17,490 nt of DNA from Sva-25 sp039714995 (GTDB lineage: Bacteria; Pseudomonadota; Gammaproteobacteria; Chromatiales; Chromatiaceae): contig JBDLII010000028.1 of NCBI GenBank assembly GCA_039714995.1, positions 1 to 17,490 on the forward strand, read 5' to 3'. Position numbers and translations under genes: made by a program. Positions 6,978 through 14,317 of this stretch are shown in pieces; the stretch's first letter is position 1; each line of letters starts with the position of its first letter. The notes under the pieces were generated by a model that was not told where the DNA came from, did not search any database, and worked only from the letters and a program-made list of their open reading frames with translations.

Positions 6978-8570
6978 ATGAGAACACGACTGCTGATCCC
7001 GCTACTGCTGGCTACACTGGCAATCTTCCCTGCTGCCGTGGCCGCGGAGAAATTCACCGACTGGGTTGTCGAGTGCAAGGGAACATCGGTATGTGCCGCA
7101 ACAACCTCCCGTCAGGGAGGGACGACCGAGGGTTATCCGTCGATCAAGATAACAGGCAAGGATCGCGGTCAGCGCAAACTGTTTCTCGCGGATACAAAAT
7201 ATGCCGACAGTACAAAAAAAATCAGCATCCGCATCGACAACAGCGGAATATTGACGCTGAAACCAAAACGAGACTTCCGGCGTCAGGGTAATGGAGAGTA
7301 CCTGATCGTTAACGCAGAACTGCAGCGCAAGCTGCTCTCGCGGATGGCTTCCGGGCGCACACTGCAGCTGATCTATACCAATGTCCGGGGTCAGAAGCGG
7401 GAACCGGAGTATTCGCTGATGGGCATGGGCGCTGCCCTGAACAGGCTTGCCAAGGCCAGGCCCCCGGCATCTGTTGACAAAGTTGTCAGCAAGAAGCCAG
7501 AGAAAAGCGCGCAGCAGGTCAATGCCAGGTCCGGAGTGAAAAAAAAATACCGCAACTGGCAGGTGCGTTGTGCCGCGGACGGCTCCTGTGCGGCAACGAC
7601 CTACAGGGCCAGAGGCTCCATTGATGGCTACCCTGTGATCAAGGTTGTCGTGGACAGCAACAACAGGCGCCAGTTGCATATCGACAGTGCGCAACATGTG
7701 AATGGTTCCAAACCTGTCTGGATTCGTGTCGACAACAATAAGGAGATCCGGCTGCAGCCTGGCAAGGATTTTTCCAGGCTGTCGAAAAACGAATACAAGA
7801 TTACCAATTCCCGCGCGTTGACCAGCGTGATGTCGGTCATCCGCAAGGGGAGGGAGTTGCGTCTCAGCTATCGCAATGTACGTGGACAGTGGCGCCAGCC
7901 GAAATACTCACTGCTGGGGGCGACCGCGGCAATGAATGCGCTTGGCGGCGGTACATCAGCGTCGCCTCAGCCTCCTGCAAAAAAGGTTGCTGTGGCTGAA
8001 CCGGCGGAGAAGCGCAAGCCGGAGGTTGCAGCGCGGCGGACAAAAAAGGATCCGGCGCCAAAGCGGGATTTGAAACCCTCTGTTTTCGGTAGTGCTGTGA
8101 GTTCCCGGGATGATCGGCGGGAGAAGCAGCGGGATTCTTTTACCTGGTGGGATAGAATCACCACCTCGGGCGAGCGATGGAACGTGAACTGCTCAGGCGG
8201 CAGTCGCTGCGCTGCCGCGGCGCAGGGGAGAGTCAAGGGCAAAAAGGACATCTCGATGCACATATCGGGACGCTCAGCCGGGTTGCATCGTGTGATGCTG
8301 GCCAAGGCGGGAATGCTCGATACGAGTAAACCGATGCGTATACAGGTTGACGGCAGTTTGCCGCTGCATCTCGTGCCGCGCAAGGATTTCAAGCAATCCG
8401 GAAGGGATGCTGTGCGTCTTGTCAACAGCAGACTCAGTGACACGTTGATTGCGAAGATGCGCAGGGGTGACGAGATGTGGGTGACATACACCAACAGAAG
8501 CGGGCGTCCACGGGTGGTCAAATTCTCCCTCTCCGGATTGAATACATCCCTGAAGAAACTGGCAAGATGA
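6978..8570 (+). CDS. Secreted protein with three IalB-like repeats
   Basis: The 530-residue protein begins with a signal peptide (MRTRLLIPLLLATLAIF, probable cut near residues 22-23). Three repeats follow, each about 125-135 residues. Each repeat opens with W-x-V-x-C-x5-C: Trp29/Cys33/Cys39, Trp194/Cys198/Cys204 and Trp401/Cys405/Cys411. Repeats one and two share the blocks CAATT, GYP-IK, IR-DN, L-P-DF, Y-N-VRGQ and YSL-G. Repeat three is more diverged and follows a basic Lys/Pro/Ala linker at about 320-385. The C-terminal 'SL-G' ending recalls the IalB (invasion-associated locus B) family, but I cannot confirm it, and the function is unknown. ATGs at 6960 and 6963 are alternative starts; frames reaching 6900 are excluded by the promoter position. 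Confidence 0.75.
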   Translation: MRTRLLIPLLLATLAIFPAAVAAEKFTDWVVECKGTSVCAATTSRQGGTTEGYPSIKITGKDRGQRKLFLADTKYADSTKKISIRIDNSGILTLKPKRDFRRQGNGEYLIVNAELQRKLLSRMASGRTLQLIYTNVRGQKREPEYSLMGMGAALNRLAKARPPASVDKVVSKKPEKSAQQVNARSGVKKKYRNWQVRCAADGSCAATTYRARGSIDGYPVIKVVVDSNNRRQLHIDSAQHVNGSKPVWIRVDNNKEIRLQPGKDFSRLSKNEYKITNSRALTSVMSVIRKGRELRLSYRNVRGQWRQPKYSLLGATAAMNALGGGTSASPQPPAKKVAVAEPAEKRKPEVAARRTKKDPAPKRDLKPSVFGSAVSSRDDRREKQRDSFTWWDRITTSGERWNVNCSGGSRCAAAAQGRVKGKKDISMHISGRSAGLHRVMLAKAGMLDTSKPMRIQVDGSLPLHLVPRKDFKQSGRDAVRLVNSRLSDTLIAKMRRGDEMWVTYTNRSGRPRVVKFSLSGLNTSLKKLAR

Positions 8571-9154
8571 CAATGAAGTATTGCCCGAAATGCGGTTCTG
8601 ACGTTGAACAACGCATCCCCGAGGGGGATGATCGCCTGCGCGATATCTGCACCTCCCCATCCTGCGGAAAAATCCACTACCAGAATCCGCGTGTCATTAC
8701 CGGCTGCATCATCGAATACGAAGAGAAGATACTGCTATGCCGCCGGGCCATCGATCCCAGGTATGGTCTGTGGACCCTGCCGGCAGGTTTCCTGGAGAAT
8801 GCTGAAACGCTCTCGGAAGGTGCCGCCAGGGAGACGATGGAGGAGGCGAATGCCGAGGTGGAGGTCATCGACCTGTTCAGCGTCCTTACGCTGGCGCATA
8901 TCAACCAGGTCTACATGCTGTTTCGCGCTGTCTTGAAATCGCCGCATTTTGCGCCTGGCATCGAGAGTCTCGAGGTCAGGCTGCTGGAAGAGTCGCAAAT
9001 TCCTTGGGATCAAATGGCATTTGCCGCTGTCACCGAGACCATGCGGCTCTATTTTGCCGACCGCAAGGCAGGCGGGTTTCGCACCCATACCGGGGAGATG
9101 CGCCCGCTTGGAGACCCGGGTTTTCGTCAGTATGAAACCCTGATGCTGAATTAG
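8567..9154 (+). CDS. Zinc-ribbon Nudix hydrolase
   Basis: The 195-residue protein has an N-terminal zinc ribbon (Cys6, Cys9, Cys28, Cys33) followed by a Nudix domain. The Nudix box is G-x5-E-x7-RE-x2-EE-x-N, within GFLENAETLSEGAARETMEE. The usual glycine after EE-x is Asn, a change I believe occurs in zinc-ribbon Nudix proteins. Such enzymes cleave nucleoside diphosphate derivatives, NADH-type compounds being one option, but the substrate is not readable here. The ATG at 8567 overlaps the upstream stop as ATGA, suggesting coupling to the secreted repeat protein; an ATG at 8573 is an alternative. A hairpin-rich stretch follows the stop. Confidence 0.87.
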   Translation: MTMKYCPKCGSDVEQRIPEGDDRLRDICTSPSCGKIHYQNPRVITGCIIEYEEKILLCRRAIDPRYGLWTLPAGFLENAETLSEGAARETMEEANAEVEVIDLFSVLTLAHINQVYMLFRAVLKSPHFAPGIESLEVRLLEESQIPWDQMAFAAVTETMRLYFADRKAGGFRTHTGEMRPLGDPGFRQYETLMLN

Positions 9155-9180
9155 ACGGATCCGGTTCTATGCAGATGGAG

Positions 9181-9245
9181 CTACGGAATACACGGACAAC
9201 ACGGAATATATCTCCGTAGGTTGGGCAAAGCGCAGTGTGCCCAAC
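9181..9245. repeat. Two adjacent palindromic repeats after the Nudix gene
   Basis: The first hairpin pairs CTACGGA (9181-9187) with TCCGTAG (9213-9219), and its loop carries ACGGA units matching the repeats at 2366 and 2638. The second follows at once: GTTGGGCA (9220-9227) pairs with TGCCCAAC (9238-9245) around a ten-base loop. The GTTGGGCA-type palindrome resembles an interspersed element found in many proteobacterial genomes. No T-run follows, so a role as terminator of the Nudix transcript is only possible. The rest of the 319-base gap (9155-9473) holds the small open frame at 9322 and the ibaG leader. Confidence 0.6.
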
Positions 9246-9321
9246 AACAATGCATTTGCAGGGCACGTCGCTACCGCTCCCCCGAATCCCCTATCCCGTC
9301 GGTTCATTCAGAGGATCACAA

Positions 9322-9426
9322 ATGAGTGTAACGCGGCATAAGGAGGAGCGCGTGGTCCTCGAATCAGGATATAATTCCAGCTTCTCGATAATCCCTCGCA
9401 ATGATGACATCGACACGGGAGTATGA
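9322..9426 (+). CDS. Possible 34-residue small protein (hypothetical)
   Basis: An ATG at 9322 opens a 34-codon frame (MSVTRHKEERVVLESGYNSS...) ending in TGA at 9424-9426. GAGG at 9311-9314 lies seven bases upstream, a well-placed Shine-Dalgarno. The frame contains an internal AT-rich box, TATAAT at 9370-9375, that could instead be the -10 of an ibaG promoter, although no convincing -35 lies upstream. It has no similarity that I recognise. It may be a leader peptide or chance. Confidence 0.25.
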   Translation: MSVTRHKEERVVLESGYNSSFSIIPRNDDIDTGV

Positions 9427-9473
9427 AGAGATAACATGGAATTCAATCCACCACCCATTAACAGGAGCATTGT

Positions 9474-9710
9474 GTGGAAACAGATGCAGTAAAAGCGCTC
9501 ATCGAGCAGGGTCTGCCAGGGGCAACTGTCGTGGTTGAAGGTGACGGCCGCCACTTCGAGGCGGTTGTCGTCAGCGATCAATTTGAAGGGAAATCGCTGC
9601 TCCAGCGTCACCGCATGGTCAATGCCACCGTCGAAAAGCAGATCAGCAGCGATGAGCTGCATGCGCTCTCGATCAAGGCCTACACGCCGCAGCAGGCTGA
9701 AGAGAAGTAA
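9474..9710 (+). CDS. ibaG: BolA-family protein, IbaG type
   Basis: The 78-residue protein matches the BolA fold. The GDGRHFEAVVVSDQFEG block contains the conserved His that helps ligate [2Fe-2S] clusters with monothiol glutaredoxins, and SSDELHALSIKAYTP is the family C-terminal signature, with a tail close to E. coli IbaG. BolA-type proteins act in iron-sulfur handling and stress morphology. The start is GTG at 9474 with AGGAG at 9463-9467, six bases upstream. IbaG genes often sit beside mla and murA, but here the neighbours are a Nudix gene and deaD. Confidence 0.88.
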   Translation: METDAVKALIEQGLPGATVVVEGDGRHFEAVVVSDQFEGKSLLQRHRMVNATVEKQISSDELHALSIKAYTPQQAEEK

Positions 9711-9734
9711 AGCTTCAGGCTCATCACACCAGCC

Positions 9735-9751
9735 CTCTCCCGTTGGGAGAG
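9735..9751 (+). other. Hairpin between ibaG and deaD
   Basis: CTCTCCC (9735-9741) and GGGAGAG (9745-9751) form a perfect seven-base stem with a GTT loop, 25 bases after the ibaG stop. The following bases are TAAGCTTC, not a T-run, so it is not a standard intrinsic terminator. It could be an attenuator or part of the deaD 5' untranslated region. Confidence 0.4.
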
Positions 9752-9808
9752 TAAGCTTCTGTGGAATACCCGCTGCTTTGAACTGCAGCACTGACTCAGG
9801 TTATTGTG

Positions 9809-11623
9809 ATGTCTGACGACTCCTCTCCAACAGTTTCTTTTAAGGATCTCGCCCTGGGCGACGCGCTGTTCGCGGCGCTTGACGAGGTTGGCTATGAAAC
9901 GCCGTCGCCGGTACAGGCGGCAACCATTCCGGTGTTGCTGGAAGGCCGGGATATCGTCGGCCAGGCGCAGACGGGTTCGGGAAAGACAGCGGCCTTTGCC
10001 CTGCCAATGCTGGCGCGCATCGACCTGAAAAACAGCAGGCCGCAGTTGCTGGTGCTGGCGCCGACCCGGGAGTTGGCGATTCAGGTTGCCGAGGCTTTTC
10101 AGCGCTATGCTTCGCACATGCGCGGCTTTCATGTACTGCCGATCTACGGCGGGCAGGACTACCGGGTGCAGCTGCGGGCCCTGAAGCGTGGCGTGCATGT
10201 TGTGGTGGGTACGCCGGGTCGCGTGATCGATCATATCCGCAAGGGAACCCTGAAGCTGGACCAGCTGAAGGCGCTGGTGCTGGATGAGGCCGACGAGATG
10301 CTGCGCATGGGGTTTATCGATGATGTGGAGTGGGTGCTGGAGCAGACACCGCCGACTCGCCAGATTGCGCTGTTCTCCGCGACCATGCCGAAAGATATCC
10401 GGCGCATCGCCCGAAAGCACCTGCAGGATCCACGGGAGATCTCGATCAAGCAGAAAACGGCGACCGCGGAGACGATCCGCCAGCGCTACTGGATGGTCAG
10501 CGGCACCCACAAGCTTGATGCCCTGACGCGCATCCTCGAGGCGGAGCCATTCGATGGGGTGCTCATTTTCGTGCGCACCAAAATCGCTACAGTGGAATTG
10601 GCGGAGAAGCTGGAGGCGCGCGGCTATGCCGCGGCGCCATTGAGTGGCGATATCCAGCAGAAGCAGCGTGAGCGCACCGTCAACCAGTTGAAGCAGGGCA
10701 GGCTCGACATTATCGTCGCCACCGATGTTGCAGCCAGGGGGCTGGATGTCGAACGTATCAGCCACGTGATCAATTATGACGTTCCGCATGACACCGAAGC
10801 CTATATCCACCGCATTGGCCGCACCGGCAGGGCGGGGCGCGAGGGAGACGCCATTCTCTTTGTCGCGCCGCGTGAAAAGCGGATGCTCTACGCCATCGAG
10901 CGGGCGACGCGTAAAAAAATCGAGCAGATGCAGCTGCCGTCGACCGCTGCTATCAACGACAGTCGCATTATCCGCTTCAAGCAGAATATCACCGATGCGC
11001 TGGCCGCTGAGGAGACGGGCTTTTATCAGCAGCTGGTCGAGCAATACCACCAGGAGCACAATGTCCCGGCAATCGAGATTGCCGCGGCGCTGGCAAAACT
11101 GCTGCAGGGTGATGCGCCGCTGCTGCTGAAGGAGCAGCCTGCCAAAGCGGCAAGGGGTGGTGGTGAGAGAAGCCGGAGAGATGACAAAAGGGAAGAATTC
11201 CGCCGTGAGAGGAGAAGCGGCAGGGAGACGGCCGCGACCGGCGGCGAGAGCGACCGCCCGGAGGGGGGGCGGCGGCAGCGCTCATCGGAACCCGCAGAAG
11301 GCATGGAACGCTTTCGTCTCGAGGTTGGCCATAAGCACAAGGTCAAGCCCGGAAACATCGTCGGCGCCATCGCCAATGAAGCAGGTCTCGACAGCCAGTA
11401 CATCAACCGCATTGAAATCCATGACGACTACTCGACCGTCGAGCTTCCGCAGGGGATGCCCAGGGATATCTTCCGCACCCTGAAAAAGTGCTGGGTATGC
11501 GGAACCCAGCTCAAAATCAGCCGGGAGAGTGAATCAAAACAGCCGCGCAAAAAACTGCATGTGAAAAAGCGCAGCTCTGCCGAGCAGAAGGGAAAGCAGC
11601 ACAAGCGAAAGCCCGGGCGCTGA
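9809..11623 (+). CDS. deaD: DEAD-box RNA helicase DeaD/CsdA
   Basis: The 604-residue protein has the complete DEAD-box set: a Q motif (FKDL...TPSPVQ) near residues 11-36, motif I AQTGSGKT at 53-60, PTRELA, TPGR, motif II DEAD at 159-162, SAT, and motif VI HRIGRTGR at 334-341. After the helicase core comes a charged Arg/Glu/Gly linker (about 445-500) and a DbpA-type RNA-binding domain, with GNIVGAIANEAGLDS and STVELPQGMP, as in E. coli CsdA (629 aa). A CWVC motif close to the end is not in E. coli DeaD as I recall it. The tail is Lys-rich. It probably remodels ribosome-assembly and mRNA structures, especially in the cold. The ATG at 9809 is preferred over the GTG at 9806. Confidence 0.94.
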   Translation: MSDDSSPTVSFKDLALGDALFAALDEVGYETPSPVQAATIPVLLEGRDIVGQAQTGSGKTAAFALPMLARIDLKNSRPQLLVLAPTRELAIQVAEAFQRYASHMRGFHVLPIYGGQDYRVQLRALKRGVHVVVGTPGRVIDHIRKGTLKLDQLKALVLDEADEMLRMGFIDDVEWVLEQTPPTRQIALFSATMPKDIRRIARKHLQDPREISIKQKTATAETIRQRYWMVSGTHKLDALTRILEAEPFDGVLIFVRTKIATVELAEKLEARGYAAAPLSGDIQQKQRERTVNQLKQGRLDIIVATDVAARGLDVERISHVINYDVPHDTEAYIHRIGRTGRAGREGDAILFVAPREKRMLYAIERATRKKIEQMQLPSTAAINDSRIIRFKQNITDALAAEETGFYQQLVEQYHQEHNVPAIEIAAALAKLLQGDAPLLLKEQPAKAARGGGERSRRDDKREEFRRERRSGRETAATGGESDRPEGGRRQRSSEPAEGMERFRLEVGHKHKVKPGNIVGAIANEAGLDSQYINRIEIHDDYSTVELPQGMPRDIFRTLKKCWVCGTQLKISRESESKQPRKKLHVKKRSSAEQKGKQHKRKPGR

Positions 11624-11644
11624 CCGACTCGACCCGGGATCACA

Positions 11645-11727
11645 TGTCATCTCGACCAAGGGGAGAGATCTTGTCATCCCTTTATTCATGTAAAGCCCAT
11701 GGATTTCTCCCTGTAGTCGAAATGGCA
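11645..11727. repeat. Imperfect inverted repeat downstream of deaD
   Basis: The segment at 11645-11672 (TGTCATCTCGACCAAGG...) and the reverse complement of 11701-11727 (TGCCATTTCGACTACAGG...) are the same motif with several mismatches. The motif resembles an interspersed 'gtcatttcgacc...gggagaaatct' repeat seen in many bacterial genomes. It begins 22 bases after the deaD stop, so it could act as a 3' hairpin for that mRNA. No protein-coding signal was found in 11624-11906. Confidence 0.5.
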
Positions 11728-11740
11728 GTGCGTCGAGACT

Positions 11741-11800
11741 CTAGTGTTCCTTCAACGTAATAATTTGGAATCCTAAATTATTACGTTGAAGGAGTACTAG
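11741..11800. mobile_element. 60-bp palindromic MITE-like element bounded by CTAG
   Basis: An 18-base perfect inverted repeat (11749-11766 and 11775-11792, CCTTCAACGTAATAATTT and complement) surrounds an eight-base centre. The symmetry continues outward, with two mismatches, to CTAG at both ends (11741-11744 and 11797-11800). CTAG/TA flanks are what IS630/Tc1-mariner-type insertion would leave, so this may be a minimal element or two fused terminal repeats of a lost IS. No transposase is nearby. The AT-rich arms contrast with the surrounding GC-rich sequence. Confidence 0.6.
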
Positions 11801-11844
11801 GCAGTGATCATGATGTTGCCCTGATCCCCGGGAAAGCGTTGAAA

Positions 11845-11874
11845 TTGCGCTATTGATACACTCTGGGATATGAT
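11845..11874 (+). promoter_or_regulatory. Weak candidate promoter for the phosphatidyltransferase gene
   Basis: TTGCGC (11845-11850) and TATGAT (11869-11874) are spaced 18 bases apart, about 33 bases upstream of the TTG start at 11907. The -10 matches consensus at five of six positions and the -35 at three of six. Nothing better is visible between the palindromic element and the gene. Confidence 0.3.
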
Positions 11875-11906
11875 TTCCCTGTCCTTTACCCGGAGGCTGA
11901 TTTCCT

Positions 11907-12452
11907 TTGAATCTACGCCAACTTCCGAATACGATCAGTGTGTTTCGCATACTGCTGGTATTCCCAATCATCTACCTGTTGTTGAACAGGGAGTATCAAC
12001 AGACGCTGGTGCTGTTCGTGATCGCCGGCGTCTCGGACGGCGTGGACGGCTTTCTGGCCAAACACTATGGCTGGCAAACCTGGCTCGGCGGGGTGCTGGA
12101 CCCGCTCGCCGACAAGTTCCTGCTGGTCTCCTGTTTTGTCGCCCTCGCCTGGATAGGCCTGCTTCCATGGTGGCTGGTTGCGCTGGTCATGCTGCGTGAT
12201 GTCGTCATCATCAGCGGCGCAACCTACTACTATTTCCGTGTCGATCATATCGAGGCGCAGCCGACCTTCCTCAGCAAGTTCAACACCTTCTTCCAGATCG
12301 GACTGGTGGTGGTGGTGATCTTTGCGCAGATCGTCCATGTCCCCGCATGGCTCTTGTCGGCACTGATCATCTTTGTTGCCATCACGACCATCAGCAGCGG
12401 CATCGACTACGTCGTCGCCTGGTCACGCAAGGCGAGTCAGCATCCGCATTGA
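11907..12452 (+). CDS. CDP-alcohol phosphatidyltransferase, PgsA-like
   Basis: The 181-residue integral membrane protein carries the CDP-alcohol phosphotransferase motif D-x2-DG-x2-A-x8-LG-x3-D-x3-D: Asp44, Asp47, Gly48, Asp65 and Asp69, in SDGVDGFLAK and LDPLADK. The Arg that usually follows the Ala is Lys52. The N-terminal LPNTISVFRILLVFPII is typical of PgsA-type phosphatidylglycerophosphate synthases, and about five hydrophobic segments follow. It likely transfers a phosphatidyl group from CDP-diacylglycerol to a small alcohol such as glycerol-3-phosphate; the exact alcohol is not certain. The start is TTG at 11907, the only in-frame choice before the conserved N-terminus, with GGAGG at 11892-11896 (spacing ten). 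It converges on hda. Confidence 0.85.
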   Translation: MNLRQLPNTISVFRILLVFPIIYLLLNREYQQTLVLFVIAGVSDGVDGFLAKHYGWQTWLGGVLDPLADKFLLVSCFVALAWIGLLPWWLVALVMLRDVVIISGATYYYFRVDHIEAQPTFLSKFNTFFQIGLVVVVIFAQIVHVPAWLLSALIIFVAITTISSGIDYVVAWSRKASQHPH

Positions 12453-12498
12453 TGCGTTGAAGGAAGATCAAGGAGGCCCTGAATGATTAAAGACGCTG

Positions 12499-12660
12499 CG
12501 TCATTGCGAGCGAAGCGCGGCACTAATTTTGCCCGGAGCAAAATTGAACGCGCCAGGCGGCGCGACCCGAAGGGTAAATTACAAGGATGTAATTCATAAT
12601 CTCATGCTTCGATATCAATAAGTCAGAGATTGCTTCGTCACTACGCTCCTCGCAATGACG
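12499..12660. repeat. 162-bp three-hairpin element with inverted CGTCATTGCGAG ends
   Basis: CGTCATTGCGAG at 12499-12510 is the exact reverse complement of 12649-12660. Inside are three perfect stem-loops in a row: AATTTTGC/GCAAAATT (12525-12532, 12538-12545), GCGCC/GGCGC (12550-12554, 12559-12563) and AATTACA/TGTAATT (12577-12583, 12588-12594). The ends match a 'gtcattgcgagcgaagcg' interspersed repeat family known from many bacteria. The element fills most of the convergent gap between the phosphatidyltransferase and hda genes; no open frame in it looks real. It may end transcription in both directions. Confidence 0.65.
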
Positions 12661-12689
12661 ATTTGTTCAGAGGTTCCTTGGGCGCTGAA

Positions 12690-13397
12690 TTAATCAGAGA
12701 CTTCCCGGGTGATCGATTGCCGCAGGAAGGGAATCGTCAACTTCTGCTGACGCGCAAGCGAATCATGATCCAGTTTATTAATAAGATCTGTTAACTCACT
12801 GATATCACGAGAATAACGATTGATCAGATAGCGCGATGCGTCCCTGGAGAGCTGCATGCCTCTCTCGTCGGCCATCTGAATCAGCAGCCGCTGCTTGCCG
12901 TCGTCATCCAGCGGCTGCAGGTGGTAGCTGACTCCCCACCGCAATCTTGATGCAAGGTCCGGCAGCTCGGCCGGGAGGTCGCCGGGGCTTCTGCTGGCCG
13001 CGACCAGCAACCTGTGACCCTGCTGTGAGATGGCGTTGTAGAGATGGAAGAGCGCCTCCTCCCACGCACTGTCCGCAGAGACAGCCTCGATATCATCGAT
13101 GCAGACCAGCTGATACTGCTGCAGCTCGCCAAGCAACGCCGGTGACAATTTTTCGGCGTCGTCGAGAGAGAGATAGATTGCGCTGCGCGCCTGTTGTGAC
13201 ATCTGCCTGCAGGCAGCCAGGAGCAGGTGGCTTTTGCCGCAGCCCGGTGAACCCCAGAGATAGAGAAAACCCGGCTTGCCATTTGACTCCAGCAGTTTCC
13301 GCAACGTCTCCAGCGCCTCCTCGTTGCCGTTTGCCAGGTAGTTGTCAAAACCCGGCTGACGGCTGTGGGAGAGTCTGAGAGGATACTGACGGATCAT
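12690..13397 (-). CDS. hda: Hda, DnaA regulatory inactivator
   Basis: The 235-residue protein is a DnaA-like AAA+ domain without the DnaA DNA-binding domain. The P-loop GSPGCGKS is at residues 49-56, Walker B is in LVCIDDIEAV, sensor 1 in LLVAASRSP, and the LPDLASRLRWG box resembles DnaA. The N-terminal RQYPLRL probably serves as the beta-clamp binding motif, although it departs from the QL-S/D-LF consensus. Hda with the DNA-loaded clamp stimulates ATP hydrolysis by DnaA and resets initiation. The ATG at 13397 lies directly after the TAG of the DUF2069 gene, making it the last gene of a four-gene operon. Confidence 0.92.
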   Translation of the reverse strand: MIRQYPLRLSHSRQPGFDNYLANGNEEALETLRKLLESNGKPGFLYLWGSPGCGKSHLLLAACRQMSQQARSAIYLSLDDAEKLSPALLGELQQYQLVCIDDIEAVSADSAWEEALFHLYNAISQQGHRLLVAASRSPGDLPAELPDLASRLRWGVSYHLQPLDDDGKQRLLIQMADERGMQLSRDASRYLINRYSRDISELTDLINKLDHDSLARQQKLTIPFLRQSITREVSD

Positions 13398-13730
13398 CTA
13401 TGTTGATGAGGCTTTCCAGCGAACATACATGGAGGCGCTGATGATCAACGTCAGCGCAATCGCCGCTTCGATCCAGCCCAGCGGATTGCCGTTGGCAAAG
13501 CCTTCCACGGAGCCGTGGGTCAGATAGAGCAGGGCGGTGAGGGCAAGGCCGACATGCGGTTTCAGGCGCCCATGCAGCACCCCGCGCACCCATGGAAGCA
13601 GCGGCACCGTACCGATCAGGAACGCTGCCAGCTGCTGGCGCTGCTCCAGCTGCATCACCCACACCACCACGACTGCCGCCAGGGCGGCAAAGCTGATCAA
13701 GGTAAGCCAGCGCGCAACAGAAATCTTCAT
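13398..13730 (-). CDS. DUF2069 inner-membrane protein
   Basis: The 110-residue protein has four hydrophobic stretches (about 8-26, 34-48, 60-72 and 85-103) and the family features PLLPWVRGVLHGR and LYLTHGSVEGF near the middle. DUF2069 proteins have no established function that I know of. The ATG at 13730 overlaps the wrbA stop as ATGA; the frame extends upstream through wrbA, but that part is read out of the wrbA frame. Its place between wrbA and hda is a conserved arrangement that I recall from Pseudomonas-type genomes. Confidence 0.85.
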   Translation of the reverse strand: MKISVARWLTLISFAALAAVVVVWVMQLEQRQQLAAFLIGTVPLLPWVRGVLHGRLKPHVGLALTALLYLTHGSVEGFANGNPLGWIEAAIALTLIISASMYVRWKASST

Positions 13731-14317
13731 GCTGTCAGCTGCTTCGCCGTGGTGGCGAGACGTTTGCCCAGTGCGTGGCAGAGAGTGATCTCCTCCTGCG
13801 TCAGCGGGTTGTTGTTGTCTTTTCCGGCATGGTGGCTGGCGCCATAGGGCGTGCCGCCGCTGCGCGTGTGGAAAAGATCGGGTTCGGTATAGGGGATGCC
13901 AAGCAGCAGCATGCCGTGATGCAGCAGCGGGTTCATCATGCTCAGCAGGGTGCTCTCCTGGCCGCCGTGCAGCGACGAGGTGGAGGTGAACAGCGCAGCC
14001 GGTTTCCCGGACAGGGAGCCGCTCAGCCATAACGAAGAGGTGCTATCGAGAAAATATTTCAGCGACGCAGCCATGTTGCCGAAGCGGGTCGGGCTGCCGA
14101 GCGCCAGCCCGGCGCAATTTTTCAGCTCGTCCAGCGTGGCATAGGGGGCGCCGCTGTCGGGCACGCTGTCCGCCGTTGCTTCACACACAGTGGATACGCC
14201 CGGCACGGTGCGCAGCATGGCCTCCATGCCGCCGGCCTCGACGCCATGCGCAATATGGCGGGCCATCTCGGCGGTGGCGCCATGCGTGCTGTAGAAGAGC
14301 ACCAGGACATAGGGCAT
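13727..14317 (-). CDS. wrbA: NAD(P)H:quinone oxidoreductase, WrbA type
   Basis: The 196-residue flavodoxin-like protein has the FMN phosphate loop YSTHGATAEMA (about residues 9-19), the GSPTRFGNMAASLKYFLD block that is characteristic of WrbA near residues 74-91, and TSTSSLHGGQESTL near 110. The enzyme is a tetrameric two-electron quinone reductase that avoids semiquinone formation. The length is close to E. coli WrbA (198). The ATG at 14317 shares one base with the arsC stop (TGATG), so translation is likely coupled. Multi-gene neighbours suggest constitutive low-level expression, though no promoter was identified inside the operon. Confidence 0.93.
   Translation of the reverse strand: MPYVLVLFYSTHGATAEMARHIAHGVEAGGMEAMLRTVPGVSTVCEATADSVPDSGAPYATLDELKNCAGLALGSPTRFGNMAASLKYFLDSTSSLWLSGSLSGKPAALFTSTSSLHGGQESTLLSMMNPLLHHGMLLLGIPYTEPDLFHTRSGGTPYGASHHAGKDNNNPLTQEEITLCHALGKRLATTAKQLTA

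Noticed and set aside
9436..9492. Eighteen-codon frame overlapping the ibaG start
   Set aside because: It has no Shine-Dalgarno of its own and runs through the ibaG ribosome site; chance is the simplest explanation.
9680..11059. Minus-strand open frame of 459 codons opposite deaD
   Set aside because: The plus strand carries all DEAD-box motifs in order. The antisense frame has no motif, no plausible start signal and shadow-like composition.
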